The notes beneath the pieces were generated by a model. It saw nothing but the letters and a program-made list of their open reading frames with translations. It searched no databases and was not told the origin of the DNA. 64,000 nucleotides of DNA, taken from Chloroherpetonaceae bacterium. GTDB lineage: Bacteria; Bacteroidota; Chlorobiia; Chlorobiales; Chloroherpetonaceae. Made by a program: the position numbers and the translations under genes. The DNA is taken from assembly GCA_028277445.1 (NCBI GenBank), contig JANQGG010000038.1:1-64000 (forward strand), written 5' to 3'. Of the stretch, positions 35,110 through 45,284 are shown one piece after another; the first letter of the stretch is position 1; every line of letters starts with the position of its first letter.

Positions 35110-37377
35110 CTAAAACGCCACATCAACTTCGAGCGCTACCTTTCGGAATTCCCCTAACACGGCCGGTTCTTGGAGCCAGCGATTGTTAAAAAGGTTGCCG
35201 GCATGAATCGCTGTCGATATGTTTTTGGAAAGATTTGCCCCAATAGATACATCCAACAATTGGGTTGCGAGGGTAATATCGGCATCCAAGCTTTGGTTTT
35301 GCGCATAAAACAGAGTTACATCGTTACTTGTGCGGTTGTATGCACTTAAATAACGATAGGTGATCGCCATCCAATAAGGATGATTTGTATAGGTTGCCGA
35401 AACGGTTGCCTGGTGTTTTCGCCTGTAGGTCAATTGTTTTTCCGGATTGGAAAAATGGTACGCCATAAAAAAACTCAGGGCTTCATCCCTCATGGAAAAG
35501 CGCATGCTGATCTCCGTTCCCCATAGCTTCCCATCAGGTCCATTCTGATATGAAAATTGATTTTGGCTAACCGATTTGAGTTCAACCCGATTAGATAGAG
35601 CCGTATAATACAGGCTTAGATCAAGGTTCAGATTTGATAGTTCAACAACGCCGGCCAGTTGAATGGGCCGGATGTAATTAAAATTGTACCCAACCTGAAA
35701 TGAGCTGGTATATTCGTTATCAAGGTCGGCATTTGGTACAATTTGAAATCCCTGATCGGTTATATCGGCATAGCGCTCCCAAAGCGACGGCAACCTGAAT
35801 CCTGAATTGTAGCTCCAGTGAAACGTGGATAACGTGCCAACCGGCGCTACAATGCCAAACTGCGGGTTAAATTCAGCATACAACTTGGCGTTATCCAGGG
35901 AATACATATCAAACCGCGCACCATACGTGACCCGAACATTGCTCACCAAAGGATTTTCGTTCTGAATATAAAATCCGGCAACCATGTCTTCATGATCGCC
36001 AAAATCGTCAGATGAAAGTCCGTGTCGATACGCTTCTATCCCGCCAAGCAAATGGTAGCCATAGCCAAAATCAAATAATAGTTGGGTTTGGAAAGATTGC
36101 CGATCGCCTTCAAACGAGCGGTCATAAAAATCCGTTGTCGTGGTTTTCATGTATCCTGCGCCAAACTCCATAGCCGTAACCTTGGAAAGCTTCACATTTA
36201 ATTTTGAAGCCATATTCCACAACCGTTCCGTTGAATGCTGCGTTTGCTCTATCGGTTGTTCTGTGGCTTCTGCATAGCTTTTCCATCCTGAAAACAAGGC
36301 TTCTTCGGTTTGATCTATCATACCCCAAACCGATAATTTATTACCGGCGCTAAATTGGTAATCGGCAAATGCATACAGTTTCCAATCGTCTTTAGCATTA
36401 ACCTTCAAATACCCATCATCCTCTATATACTCAAATGACCCATACAGATTGGCTTTTTCCAGATTTTGAGCGCGGCTGAATTTCATGCCTTTGCTGTAAG
36501 CCAAACCATCTTGCGATTCCCATTGTCTGTTTGGTGGCGAGCTATACAAGCCACCATAGGCGCTGATTTGGGTTTTAGTTTCAAAACCATGTTTTGATGT
36601 CACATGAATAGCGCCATCGCTGGCACCCGAACCCAATAAGGCTGATTGCGGGCCATAAACCACATCAACCTGTTGAACGCTATTATAATCCAAAAAAGAA
36701 ACCGGAACTTTATTTCGGACGGGAGTTTGAAAAGCCTGGTTATCAATCATTAACATAACATTGCTTGCCGAATAACCGGTGTAGCCATCCCATGATCTTA
36801 GTATGGGCTTTTGCTTCAAAAATTGCAAAGAAGTCATTCGTTTCTCAATAGCTTCATATGTATGCATCCCCTTACGATGCAAGTCATCGATAGAAACTGA
36901 GCTTATGCTGTTTGCAATGAAACGAAGCGGGGCTTGATATCGATTCACCCAAACCGACGACTCTTCGGCTGCTGATAAAATCCGGTACATTAAAATATCA
37001 ATCTCCGAAATTGTATCGTTTTTAATGAATACATTATGAAACACGTCGGATTTAAACCCTTTTGCAGAGTAGATGATGTCGAACAAACCCCTGGGAAGAT
37101 TTTCCATATAATAGTATCCCGAGGAATCGGTGCGAGTGCGATGCATTGTCCCTGCCAAACGTACTTCTACACCTTTAACTGGGAGCGTTTTTCGAATGGT
37201 TGCGAGCTTCTCTAGTAATAATCCGGTTGATGTATCGGGGAGGTTTATTTTTTTCTTAATGTACCGAGTTTCGGTAATCTTTCCCTGAAGCATGCCGCCT
37301 CTGCTTTGGGCTTGGAGCGGGGCGTTCAACACAAAAACTAAAACATAAAGAACAATTAAAACAAAAGTATGAGACAT
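35110..37377 (-). CDS. TonB-dependent receptor downstream of fur
   Basis: A 755-residue outer-membrane receptor: signal peptide (~1-23), a carboxypeptidase-regulatory-like domain with a longer N-terminal linker (~65-130), plug with VQQVDVVYGPQSALLG, and barrel ending VDVAF. FRLP and NADLD boxes occupy the FRAP/NPDL positions, but no His pair like the heme receptors is obvious. It starts 66 bases after the fur-type gene, so a metal substrate under Fur-type control is likely. Ligand unknown. Confidence 0.88.
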   Translation of the reverse strand: MSHTFVLIVLYVLVFVLNAPLQAQSRGGMLQGKITETRYIKKKINLPDTSTGLLLEKLATIRKTLPVKGVEVRLAGTMHRTRTDSSGYYYMENLPRGLFDIIYSAKGFKSDVFHNVFIKNDTISEIDILMYRILSAAEESSVWVNRYQAPLRFIANSISSVSIDDLHRKGMHTYEAIEKRMTSLQFLKQKPILRSWDGYTGYSASNVMLMIDNQAFQTPVRNKVPVSFLDYNSVQQVDVVYGPQSALLGSGASDGAIHVTSKHGFETKTQISAYGGLYSSPPNRQWESQDGLAYSKGMKFSRAQNLEKANLYGSFEYIEDDGYLKVNAKDDWKLYAFADYQFSAGNKLSVWGMIDQTEEALFSGWKSYAEATEQPIEQTQHSTERLWNMASKLNVKLSKVTAMEFGAGYMKTTTTDFYDRSFEGDRQSFQTQLLFDFGYGYHLLGGIEAYRHGLSSDDFGDHEDMVAGFYIQNENPLVSNVRVTYGARFDMYSLDNAKLYAEFNPQFGIVAPVGTLSTFHWSYNSGFRLPSLWERYADITDQGFQIVPNADLDNEYTSSFQVGYNFNYIRPIQLAGVVELSNLNLDLSLYYTALSNRVELKSVSQNQFSYQNGPDGKLWGTEISMRFSMRDEALSFFMAYHFSNPEKQLTYRRKHQATVSATYTNHPYWMAITYRYLSAYNRTSNDVTLFYAQNQSLDADITLATQLLDVSIGANLSKNISTAIHAGNLFNNRWLQEPAVLGEFRKVALEVDVAF

Positions 37378-37442
37378 TAATTTGAATTCAAGTTTGAACT
37401 ATAAAATTATTAGGAAAATGTTCTATTCTTGAATTTAGTTAT

Positions 37443-37970
37443 TTAATCGTTCTTTCCTTCACAGGAGTCATCAATACATTCACCAAAAAGTTGCAACACA
37501 TTGCGTTTAAGTTTAAAGCCATGTTTCATGCATATTCCTGATAGTTCCTGATCAATTTTAGGACTTGTAAACTCTACCACCCTACCACAATTCTCACAAA
37601 TTATATGATGATGTTTTTTATAACCATAGCTTCGTTCGTAATGAAGATGCTTATGGCCAAAACTGTTTTGAGAAACCAGGTTGCATTCAACCAAGATATC
37701 CAGTGTGTTATAAACCGTTGCACGCGAAACATTAGCTTTTTTTAGTTTGAGATTCATAAAAATCTCATCGGCATCCAAATGTTCAGGTGATGAATAGATC
37801 TCTCTTAAAACCTTTAAACGTTCGGGGGTGGAGCGGTGACCTTTTTTACGGAGATAGGATTGAAAAATATCCTCAACAACTTTGAGTATTTTTTTGTCTC
37901 TTTCTTTTTGAACAAGCTCGTCCGATTTAGTCTGCTCTTTTTTATTTGGCAAAACCTTAATAGCCTCCAT
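37443..37970 (-). CDS. fur: Fur-family metal regulator
   Basis: A 175-residue regulator with a ~28-residue charged N-terminal extension, a winged helix (~35-100) and a dimerisation/metal domain. HHHIICENCG carries the metal-sensing His run and the first Cys pair, and the second Cys pair is in ECIDDSC, so the structural Zn site is complete. Fur, Zur and PerR cannot be told apart securely here. It is the second iron-type regulator in the window and lies just before a TonB receptor gene. Confidence 0.85.
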   Translation of the reverse strand: MEAIKVLPNKKEQTKSDELVQKERDKKILKVVEDIFQSYLRKKGHRSTPERLKVLREIYSSPEHLDADEIFMNLKLKKANVSRATVYNTLDILVECNLVSQNSFGHKHLHYERSYGYKKHHHIICENCGRVVEFTSPKIDQELSGICMKHGFKLKRNVLQLFGECIDDSCEGKND

Positions 37971-38123
37971 AGTTAGTTAAACAGTTTTGTTAATTATACA
38001 TAAGATGTTACTTAAATCAAATTTTTTAAAAAACTGATACGCCGCAAATTCAATTTTATTTTTTAACCTTTGCTAAAGGTTAATGGTTTCAGTAACCGAT
38101 AAACAGACTGGATCATGAACTTA

Positions 38124-38843
38124 CTAAAACGTGCTTGAAAATGATCGAATACCGATCATGGTTTTACTTGTGAATGCTTCACCAAAATGAGCCCCGATCA
38201 TTTCTCCGAAATATCGTGCCCGCGCTTCAATTCCAGTCAGAAATTCTTTCCGGCTGATGAAAGTCTGTTCTTCGGTTGAATCAGGATCGTAAAATTGGGA
38301 CTTAAACGCCAGAATGGCTTCTTTAGAAGTTTGAAATGTATCGCTGACATCGACAATAAATGCAGGCTTTTGAAGATAATTTTGCATGAAAAAAAACAAC
38401 TCTTTTGGCCGATGCGGTTTTTGGCTCTCCCCTTCAACTGACGTTTGAATGTTCTTTAAACCCGCAAAAAAACAGGCGTCTTTTACCAATTTCGAGGTAT
38501 GCTCATGATCAGGATGGCGTTCATCGGAAGGACTTGTAAAAACGACCATTGGCTTAAATTGGCGGATCAATTCCACAAGCTTCATTAAAATCTCACGGGA
38601 ATAGATGATTTGTCCATCTCCGAAATTTAAGGTTATACGCTCGGCATAGCCATTTATCGTGGCAGCATGTTGAGCTTCTTGCAAACGTAGTTCGGGAGTA
38701 CCCCTTGTTCCTAACTCTCCTTGTGTGAGATCGCAAACCGCCACACGTTGGCCTTCTTCAACGATCTTACGTAATGTTGCTCCGCATCCCAATTCAGCAT
38801 CGTCGGGATGTGCCCCAATGGCAAGTGCATAGATATTTTGCAT
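38124..38843 (-). CDS. bshB1: bacillithiol biosynthesis deacetylase BshB1
   Basis: A 239-residue LmbE/PIG-L-fold Zn enzyme that deacetylates GlcNAc-malate in bacillithiol synthesis. The Zn motif AHPDDAELGCG is at residues ~14-24, with GELGTRGTPELR and DERHPDHEHTS typical for the BshB1 branch. Bacillithiol is the main thiol in many Bacteroidota and, in N-methylated form, in Chlorobiota. It is a single gene with no other bsh genes beside it. Confidence 0.9.
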   Translation of the reverse strand: MQNIYALAIGAHPDDAELGCGATLRKIVEEGQRVAVCDLTQGELGTRGTPELRLQEAQHAATINGYAERITLNFGDGQIIYSREILMKLVELIRQFKPMVVFTSPSDERHPDHEHTSKLVKDACFFAGLKNIQTSVEGESQKPHRPKELFFFMQNYLQKPAFIVDVSDTFQTSKEAILAFKSQFYDPDSTEEQTFISRKEFLTGIEARARYFGEMIGAHFGEAFTSKTMIGIRSFSSTF

Positions 38844-39088
38844 GTTAAAACTTGAGTTTAATGTTTCTTTGATCTATTTGAAGAATGAAAAAAATAAAAT
38901 AGATTAAACCATGCAACATGCCCTCCAAGCATGATGCTCCGGTCCAAGCAAAATTTCCGTTAAATCGCATTTTCTTTCACGTTCAAATATACCCAATGAA
39001 TCCCTTGTTCATTGCCCATTAGCTAAGTTTAGCGTTCAAAAAAATAAAAGCGATTTATTAACCCAACATATCAAGAAAGGAATTCATC

Positions 39089-40168
39089 ATGTCAACAATC
39101 CGCTTCGGTGTCTGGAATATGGAATGGATGAACGATCTCTTTACGGATGGCCCCAATTTCAAACCGGATCATAAAAAAGTTCGCGGCCCTAATCCATACC
39201 GCGAAAATGATGAGCCAACCGTCCTGCATCGCCGACAATCGCTTTCGGGGGTTTTAAATGAAATTGATGTTGATGTGCTGGTAGTTGTTGAAGGCCCAAA
39301 CAAAGCTTCCGAACTTCAACTTTTTTTTGATACGGATGTTCAGGGAACATGGGTTTGTGATGTTCAACCCACAAAAGGCGGCTCGCAGATTATTGGTCTT
39401 GCCGTGAGAACAGACAAGGGATTATTTGCCAACGAGCCGTTTCAACGGTTTCACATCGATGAAGGTCAAGGCGGTGAAAGCAAACGTTTAAGTGAGGCAA
39501 CTTCACCGTTTTTCATTGATACGGATGACGATGAGATCCAGGAGCTCTATAAATTTGAGCGAAAGCCCCTCTATGCCGATATTCAACTATCCAATGGGAA
39601 GCACTTTCGAGTGTTAGGCTTGCATTTAAAAAGCAAGGGGATTTTCGAAGCCTATGAATGGTCGAAATGGTGGTCTCAAGCCGATGCTAACCGTAAAAAG
39701 ATTTTAGCGCAATGCACACAACTCCGAGAGGCATTTCTTGATTATTACCTTACCGACAATGCCACCAAACATATTCCGCTTATTGTTTGCGGCGATATTA
39801 ACGACGGGCCTGGTATGGATTCCAGTGAACGCCGTCTTCTTTCTAGCGGTATAGAAAAACTCATGGGAACGGTTTGGAAGCCTGTCCTTTGCTTGGGCAA
39901 CGTGCTTTATGATGCTTTGGATGACGATAAACGTCGGGAAATTAACCTATCCTCAATTCATACTACGAGTTTTCGTGATCCGATTTTTCACAACTATCGT
40001 AAAGTCTGGATTGATCACATTCTCTACTCGCGAAATCATCCGGAAAAATGGCTAAGCAATGGCGTTTTTCATGATGAGATGCCCGATGGCTCAAAGATTT
40101 GGCGGAAATACAAATACGCTTCGGATCATTACCCTATAACCGTCGACATTGATTCAGATAAAATTTGA
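39089..40168 (+). CDS. endonuclease/exonuclease/phosphatase-fold hydrolase
   Basis: A 359-residue protein of the EEP superfamily. Catalytic markers in order: WNMEWMND (Asn and Glu), VVEGP, LHLKSKG, CGDINDGPG (Asp-x-Asn), and KYASDHYPITVD with the terminal Asp-His pair. The fold cleaves phosphodiesters in DNA, RNA or lipids; the precise substrate is unknown. There is no signal peptide, so it is cytoplasmic. AAGAAAGG lies before the start. Confidence 0.82.
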   Translation: MSTIRFGVWNMEWMNDLFTDGPNFKPDHKKVRGPNPYRENDEPTVLHRRQSLSGVLNEIDVDVLVVVEGPNKASELQLFFDTDVQGTWVCDVQPTKGGSQIIGLAVRTDKGLFANEPFQRFHIDEGQGGESKRLSEATSPFFIDTDDDEIQELYKFERKPLYADIQLSNGKHFRVLGLHLKSKGIFEAYEWSKWWSQADANRKKILAQCTQLREAFLDYYLTDNATKHIPLIVCGDINDGPGMDSSERRLLSSGIEKLMGTVWKPVLCLGNVLYDALDDDKRREINLSSIHTTSFRDPIFHNYRKVWIDHILYSRNHPEKWLSNGVFHDEMPDGSKIWRKYKYASDHYPITVDIDSDKI

Positions 40169-40647
40169 TAACTTATTTAATATTAAATATTGTCTTTATT
40201 GGCCCATCAATAAACGACCCTGCGAAAAGCCAGGGGTATGAAATATCATGCCGACTCAGATTTTTGGCGTTGATAGCCAAAAAGACAATCAGGTAATGAA
40301 GAATTTTTGTCCCACGCTGGCAGTTGTGCGTTCGAAAACAAGGGGTTGCAACCCTTTGTTATAGCTATACTCATGCGTCATTAGTAGTCAATGATTTGAC
40401 AAGCCAAATACAAATAAGTTAATGACAATAATAAAATCGTGTGTTTCGGCTACGCTCCTTTACCAATCTTCTCAGAAAAAACATTCAACTAACATTTGGA
40501 TTTTTATGGAAATGATTCCTATCTAATATTTCTTAAACTCATGAACAAAATCTGTTCAAAACACAGAAAATAAATACATGATTGATATGGCATTAACATA
40601 CCGCTGACCAAGTCATTTAATCATCATTCATTGAAACTGTATCATCC
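40169..40647. other. 479-base intergenic region with repeat units
   Basis: Holds a CCCTGCGAAAAGCCAGGGG block (40218-40242) like the one at 195, and the second GGTTGCAACC palindrome at 40337-40360. No open frame of note; it looks like repeat-rich spacer. Confidence 0.5.
40337..40360. repeat. GGTTGCAACC palindromic repeat, copy 2
   Basis: AACAAGG-GGTTGCAACC-CTTTGTT, an almost perfect 24-base palindrome matching the copy at 30838. Confidence 0.55.
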
Positions 40648-41310
40648 GTGTCACGATCAACTTTAACCTTAACCGAAGCCCTTAAGACCTATATCTTAGA
40701 GCATTCTTTACGCGAAACGCCCATTTTGAAAGAACTGCGTGAGCAAACCGCGCATCATCCGGCTTCTAGCATGCAAATTGCTCCCGAAGAAGGCCAGCTT
40801 TTGCGATTGCTCATTAAACTTCTCCGGCCTAAACATGTGTTGGAAATAGGCACATTTACGGGGTATAGCGCCTTATGCATTGCGATGGAACTGGAAGAAA
40901 GCGCCAAATTGGTCAGCCTGGATATCAATACCGAATACACAAATACTGCCCAAAAATTCTGGGAAAAAGCTGGGGTTTCCCAAAAAATTGAGCTTCGTCT
41001 TGCACCGGCCTTGGATAGCCTTGAAACCATGATTAAGGAAGGCCAATCCGGTACATTCGATCTTATATTTGTCGATGCCGATAAAAAACAATACGAAGCT
41101 TACTACGAAGCTTCACTAAAACTTCTTCGTCAAGGCGGACTCCTGGCCATCGATAATGTGCTTTGGGGCGGCATGGTTGTTGAAAACGATCAAGACGATC
41201 CCAATACGCCGCACATTCAAGCCCTTAATAACCTCATTCAAAACGACAACCGTGTTTTTCATAGCCTGCTTCCGATTTCGGATGGCTTAACGCTTGCAAT
41301 CAAACTTTAG
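40648..41310 (+). CDS. CCoAOMT-like O-methyltransferase
   Basis: A 220-residue class I SAM enzyme of the caffeoyl-CoA O-methyltransferase type: [16 protein letters not shown] is the SAM loop, [13 protein letters not shown] carries the metal-binding Asp, and IDNVLWGG follows. These enzymes use a divalent metal and methylate catechol-like hydroxyls. The start is GTG at 40648. It lies five bases before dut, so both are probably one unit. Confidence 0.88.
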   Translation: MSRSTLTLTEALKTYILEHSLRETPILKELREQTAHHPASSMQIAPEEGQLLRLLIKLLRPKHVLEIGTFTGYSALCIAMELEESAKLVSLDINTEYTNTAQKFWEKAGVSQKIELRLAPALDSLETMIKEGQSGTFDLIFVDADKKQYEAYYEASLKLLRQGGLLAIDNVLWGGMVVENDQDDPNTPHIQALNNLIQNDNRVFHSLLPISDGLTLAIKL

Positions 41311-41315
41311 CCGAT

Positions 41316-41756
41316 ATGATTCACATCAAAATTAAACGCATCCATCCAAACGCTTCTCTTCCTAAATATGCAACCAAACATGCCGCCGGAATGGATCTTT
41401 CGGCATGCATTGAAAGGCCCATCGCTATCCATCCAAACAATGTCGGTTTAATTTCAACGGGATTGGCCATTGAGCTTCCCGAAGGCTACGAAGCCCAACT
41501 GAGGCCTCGAAGCGGACTGGCCTTAAAACATATGATTTCCCTGCCCAATACGCCGGCAACCATTGATGCGGATTATCGCGGCGAGCTCAAAGTTATTTTA
41601 ATTAACCACGGATCAGAGCCATTTACGGTTAACCATGGCGACCGGATCGCCCAAATGGTGATCTCTAAAGTTGAACAAGCAGAGCTTATGGAAGTTGATA
41701 CCCTTTCGGATTCGATTCGAGGTGAAGGGGGATTTGGCCATACCGGCATGTCTTAA
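41316..41756 (+). CDS. dut: dUTP diphosphatase Dut
   Basis: A 146-residue trimeric dUTPase that removes dUTP and yields dUMP for thymidylate synthesis. The five family motifs are present, including [24 protein letters not shown], and the C-terminal [10 protein letters not shown]. The length is normal. Confidence 0.96.
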   Translation: MIHIKIKRIHPNASLPKYATKHAAGMDLSACIERPIAIHPNNVGLISTGLAIELPEGYEAQLRPRSGLALKHMISLPNTPATIDADYRGELKVILINHGSEPFTVNHGDRIAQMVISKVEQAELMEVDTLSDSIRGEGGFGHTGMS

Positions 41757-41846
41757 TTTTTTTCCAATCCATCTGAACGCATAGTAATCGGTTTAGGTTT
41801 AGTCTAGCAACACTTCAAAACGCTAACGATTATTATTCAAATTACT

Positions 41847-42983
41847 ATGTTTAAACGCTCACATGTGCATTGGACAAATACGCTTTTCTTTATCTTCACA
41901 CCATTTATGGCCATTGGCGGAACACTTTGGTGGATTCAACAAAATTTAGCCAATATGCCAACCGTACTGTTTGCCATTCTGTATTGGTGTTTGGCCGGTC
42001 TTTCAATAACCGCCGGTTATCATCGTCTTTTTTCACACAAAAGCTACCGGGCACATTGGAGCATTAAGCTGCTTTTAACCTGTTTCGGATCATCAACGTT
42101 TGAAGGCCCGGTTTTTGTTTGGGCCAGCGATCACAGAAATCATCACAAATACCAGGATACGCCAAAGGATCCGTATGCCATTCAAAAAGGATTCTGGTAT
42201 ACGCATGTGTTTTGGTTGTTTGATAACACTCGAAAACCAACCCTGGATAATATTTCCGATTTAAAAAAAGACCCCTTATTAAATTTTCAAAACCGCCATT
42301 ACCCGTTAATTGCCATCATAACCGGTCTGATTTTTCCAATGGCCATTGCCTCATTATGGGGTGATCCCTGGGGCGGATTGTTTGTTGCCGGGCTCTTAAG
42401 AATGGTTTTAAACCAACATGTTACATTCACCATTAATTCGGTGTGCCATACATTTGGCGCCAAACCTTATTCAACAAATGCCTCTGCTCGCGATAATGCA
42501 TTAACGGCATTATTTACATTCGGTGAAGGTTACCATAATTTTCACCATCAATTCCCTCATGATTATCGAAATGGCATTCATTGGTATCAATGGGATCCGA
42601 CAAAGTGGTTGGTATCGTTACTTAGCTGGGTTGGGTTGGCAAGTCAACTAAAAAAAGCGCCGGCACTACAAATTCACGAAAAACGCATCGCTGCACAGGA
42701 ATACTATGTTCAACAAATGCTTTCAAATCAATCTGAATCGGATCATGTGCAATCAGCTTTTGATATTCTTAATTCTGCAAAAGCTCAATATCGCGCGGCG
42801 CTTCATGAATTGTCGGCGCTTAATGACCAATATCAACGGTTAAAAGATCAAAAACACTCATCGTTAAAAAGCCAGTTAAAAGCCATGAAAAAAGAGCTTC
42901 GAATTGCCCGGCAAAACCTCAAAACATCTATCATGATGTGGCAGCATATGGTTAAAGGCATCGTCAAATTGCAACATGCCTAA
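41847..42983 (+). CDS. acyl-CoA/fatty-acid desaturase
   Basis: A 378-residue membrane di-iron enzyme introducing a double bond in acyl chains. The three His boxes are HRLFSH, HRNHHKYQD and GYHNFHHQF, with membrane helices between. The desaturase ends around residue 265; the remaining ~110 residues form a charged helical, coiled-coil-like tail (residues ~270-370) that ordinary bacterial desaturases lack. Stand-alone gene. Confidence 0.9.
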   Translation: MFKRSHVHWTNTLFFIFTPFMAIGGTLWWIQQNLANMPTVLFAILYWCLAGLSITAGYHRLFSHKSYRAHWSIKLLLTCFGSSTFEGPVFVWASDHRNHHKYQDTPKDPYAIQKGFWYTHVFWLFDNTRKPTLDNISDLKKDPLLNFQNRHYPLIAIITGLIFPMAIASLWGDPWGGLFVAGLLRMVLNQHVTFTINSVCHTFGAKPYSTNASARDNALTALFTFGEGYHNFHHQFPHDYRNGIHWYQWDPTKWLVSLLSWVGLASQLKKAPALQIHEKRIAAQEYYVQQMLSNQSESDHVQSAFDILNSAKAQYRAALHELSALNDQYQRLKDQKHSSLKSQLKAMKKELRIARQNLKTSIMMWQHMVKGIVKLQHA

Positions 42984-43007
42984 ATTTCCGCGCACGTCTT
43001 AATTGGC

Positions 43008-44222
43008 TTAATATTTTGGGAACAACGATTTGATTCGTTCGGGTATGGGCATATCCAGCTCTTTCCTGAAAATGTCTTCGCACTGTTTTAATATTCTGGC
43101 GGCTTTGCTGATCAATTGCTGCTCAAGGTATGTTTTGATTAAGGTTTCATAAGCCGGTTCATAAAGCTTATCGGTCGCCACCATTTTTTGAGCATATTGA
43201 ATGGCAAGATCAAATTTTTTCTCATGAAAGGATTGTTCGGCTAATGCGTTTAGCGCATCAAGATAGTCATCCAATAACTGCTCGCGTTGGTAACTCGACC
43301 AATCCTCATACGCATCGGTTTTCAGGAATGCATCGGAATAGAGTTCAATGGCACTCTTTAATAATTCCGAATCGTTTTCTTCACGGCCCTGATGAACAAA
43401 ATTCTGAAACAGCTCAACATCATAACTGTAGTCTTTGCCATGTTCGCCAAGATCCATTTCGTAACCGTTTCCTCGATTCATGACATACTGCGACTGTCGG
43501 CCAGATTTTAACTCCGGTTCAAAAAAATGTCGAATAAATGAAATGGCCGTAAACAGCATCACCTCAGCGCTTTCGCGCCGGGTTTCCGGCCATAGTAAAT
43601 CGATAAATTCATCAATGGTAATGGTTCTGCGATGATTGATCAATAAAATCTTAAACACCGACTGAGTTTTGGGATTTGGCCAATCTTTATCAAATAAAAC
43701 TTGGTCGGAAGACCTTAAAAATAAATTTCCAAACGCTTGGATATGAATAGGCGCTTTGGTTGCCGGTTCTTTTTCAGAGGGTTTGTCAGCTCGTTCTTCA
43801 GAAACTTTAGCTACAGGTTCTCCACTAGCTTTCATTTCCAGGCGTTCTCTGGCATGATCCAAAACATTCGTCAGAATGTCCATCTGCAATGGTTTGGCCA
43901 CAAAATCGCTGGCTCCGGCTCTCATTGCATCGATAACCAGGTTCATATCGCCATAACCGGTGATAAAAATAACCTCGGCACGTTTATTAATTGCCAAAAT
44001 ATGTTCAAGCACTTCAAAACCATTCATACCAGGCATTCGAATATCCAAGAGAACGATTTCGGGTATATCTGATTTGTACAATTCTATTGCTTCTTCACCA
44101 TTGGAGGCCGTGAGCACATCATAGCCAATTAATGATAAACTTCGTTTGAAACTATTGCGAATACGATCGTCATCATCAACTAACAGAAGCTTGGTAGAAT
44201 GAGAATTGACTTTTTTTGACAT
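43008..44222 (-). CDS. response regulator with BTAD transcription-activation domain
   Basis: A 404-residue regulator. Residues ~11-125 are a receiver with acidic pocket Asp16-19 and phospho-acceptor Asp60 (VLLDIRMPG). After a charged linker (~130-155) comes a winged helix (~160-255) and a BTAD/TPR-like region (~260-400) as in SARP-type activators. The combination of receiver and BTAD is less common than OmpR or NtrC types. The histidine kinase is immediately upstream, 45 bases away. Confidence 0.85.
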   Translation of the reverse strand: MSKKVNSHSTKLLLVDDDDRIRNSFKRSLSLIGYDVLTASNGEEAIELYKSDIPEIVLLDIRMPGMNGFEVLEHILAINKRAEVIFITGYGDMNLVIDAMRAGASDFVAKPLQMDILTNVLDHARERLEMKASGEPVAKVSEERADKPSEKEPATKAPIHIQAFGNLFLRSSDQVLFDKDWPNPKTQSVFKILLINHRRTITIDEFIDLLWPETRRESAEVMLFTAISFIRHFFEPELKSGRQSQYVMNRGNGYEMDLGEHGKDYSYDVELFQNFVHQGREENDSELLKSAIELYSDAFLKTDAYEDWSSYQREQLLDDYLDALNALAEQSFHEKKFDLAIQYAQKMVATDKLYEPAYETLIKTYLEQQLISKAARILKQCEDIFRKELDMPIPERIKSLFPKY

Positions 44223-44267
44223 TGCTATCCGTTTATGTTTTATAGAAAGTTGGAGAAATCACATTAA

Positions 44268-45113
44268 TTAGGGTTTTTTAATATGAAATCTAATTTCGTA
44301 AAAATTAACTGAACCTTCAAATCCCTGAGCTTTCCGATTACCAAATTTAAATGTACCGTTGTTTTTCTCCACTAACATTTTTGTAAGGTACAAACCGCTC
44401 AAAAGTTGCCTTTTGCCGATCTTCATCATGATATAGGGCTTTTGCAAAGTTTCAGAAAGTTCCGATGTTAAACTCAGCCCGTTATCTGATAACTCAAGCA
44501 CAAGATCATATTCCTGTATAGCTGCTGGATCAAAATTCTGGATACTGGTTTCAAAAGCTATTTCAGGGATAAAATTCCTTACTTCGTACTCTTGCTCGGC
44601 TGTAACAAAAAGCTCTAATAAATTACAGGAGTTTAGTATGAGATTTAAAAGCGCAAATTGAAGATCGTTTTTTTTGGTAACGATTTTTGGTAATTGTCTC
44701 TGGAATTTTGTTTTGCATGTAATTCCATTCATGCGAATTCGTTCTTTAGTCAATGTCAAACACGAATTAAGAATTGAGTTTAGATTAACTTCTTCTGTTT
44801 TTTCGTTTCGTTGGGTAAAACTGCGGAGCTCATCTAAAATTTTTTGGCTACGTTGAACATCTTTTTGAAGCCCTTGGCCAACTTCTAAGATTTGGGTTGT
44901 GCTCATTTTAGCAGGATCCTGAGAAATGATCGTCAGATAATCCGAATCCATGCTCATTGAGGTTAATGGCTGATTAAGTTCATGAATGATGCTTGAAAGA
45001 ACCGAACCCAGCAACCCTAGTTTATGGAACTCAATAATCTGTTGATCATGATTTTCGAATTGTATGATAGAAGAATGCATTTTATGCGACGAGTGGGTTT
45101 TAGTTTCAGACAT
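44268..45113 (-). CDS. cytoplasmic sensor histidine kinase
   Basis: A 281-residue kinase. I start at the ATG at 45113 since the longer reading begins with TTG. The phospho-accepting His44 is in SSIIHELNQPL, the N box is LNLILNSCNLLEL and the G1 box LELSDNGLSL; the ATPase domain is somewhat divergent, with weak G2/F boxes. No membrane helix or sensor domain is present, so the signal must come from inside the cell or a partner. It pairs with the BTAD regulator downstream. Confidence 0.82.
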   Translation of the reverse strand: MSETKTHSSHKMHSSIIQFENHDQQIIEFHKLGLLGSVLSSIIHELNQPLTSMSMDSDYLTIISQDPAKMSTTQILEVGQGLQKDVQRSQKILDELRSFTQRNEKTEEVNLNSILNSCLTLTKERIRMNGITCKTKFQRQLPKIVTKKNDLQFALLNLILNSCNLLELFVTAEQEYEVRNFIPEIAFETSIQNFDPAAIQEYDLVLELSDNGLSLTSELSETLQKPYIMMKIGKRQLLSGLYLTKMLVEKNNGTFKFGNRKAQGFEGSVNFYEIRFHIKKP

Positions 45114-45284
45114 CTTTTTTTCATTTATGATTTTAGAAACGTTTAACAATAATATACTGATAAGGTATTGCTAGACTTTTCACAAGGTATTTATAAATTT
45201 CACCTAAGTATAAGCTAACCTTCATCATAATGTTTTCATAATTATGTTGTTGATAATCACCATAAAACCATATTTGTATCAGAA

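Noticed and set aside
45114-45149. Longer histidine-kinase start at 45149
   Set aside because: That start is TTG with no ribosome site; the ATG at 45113 gives a normal protein.
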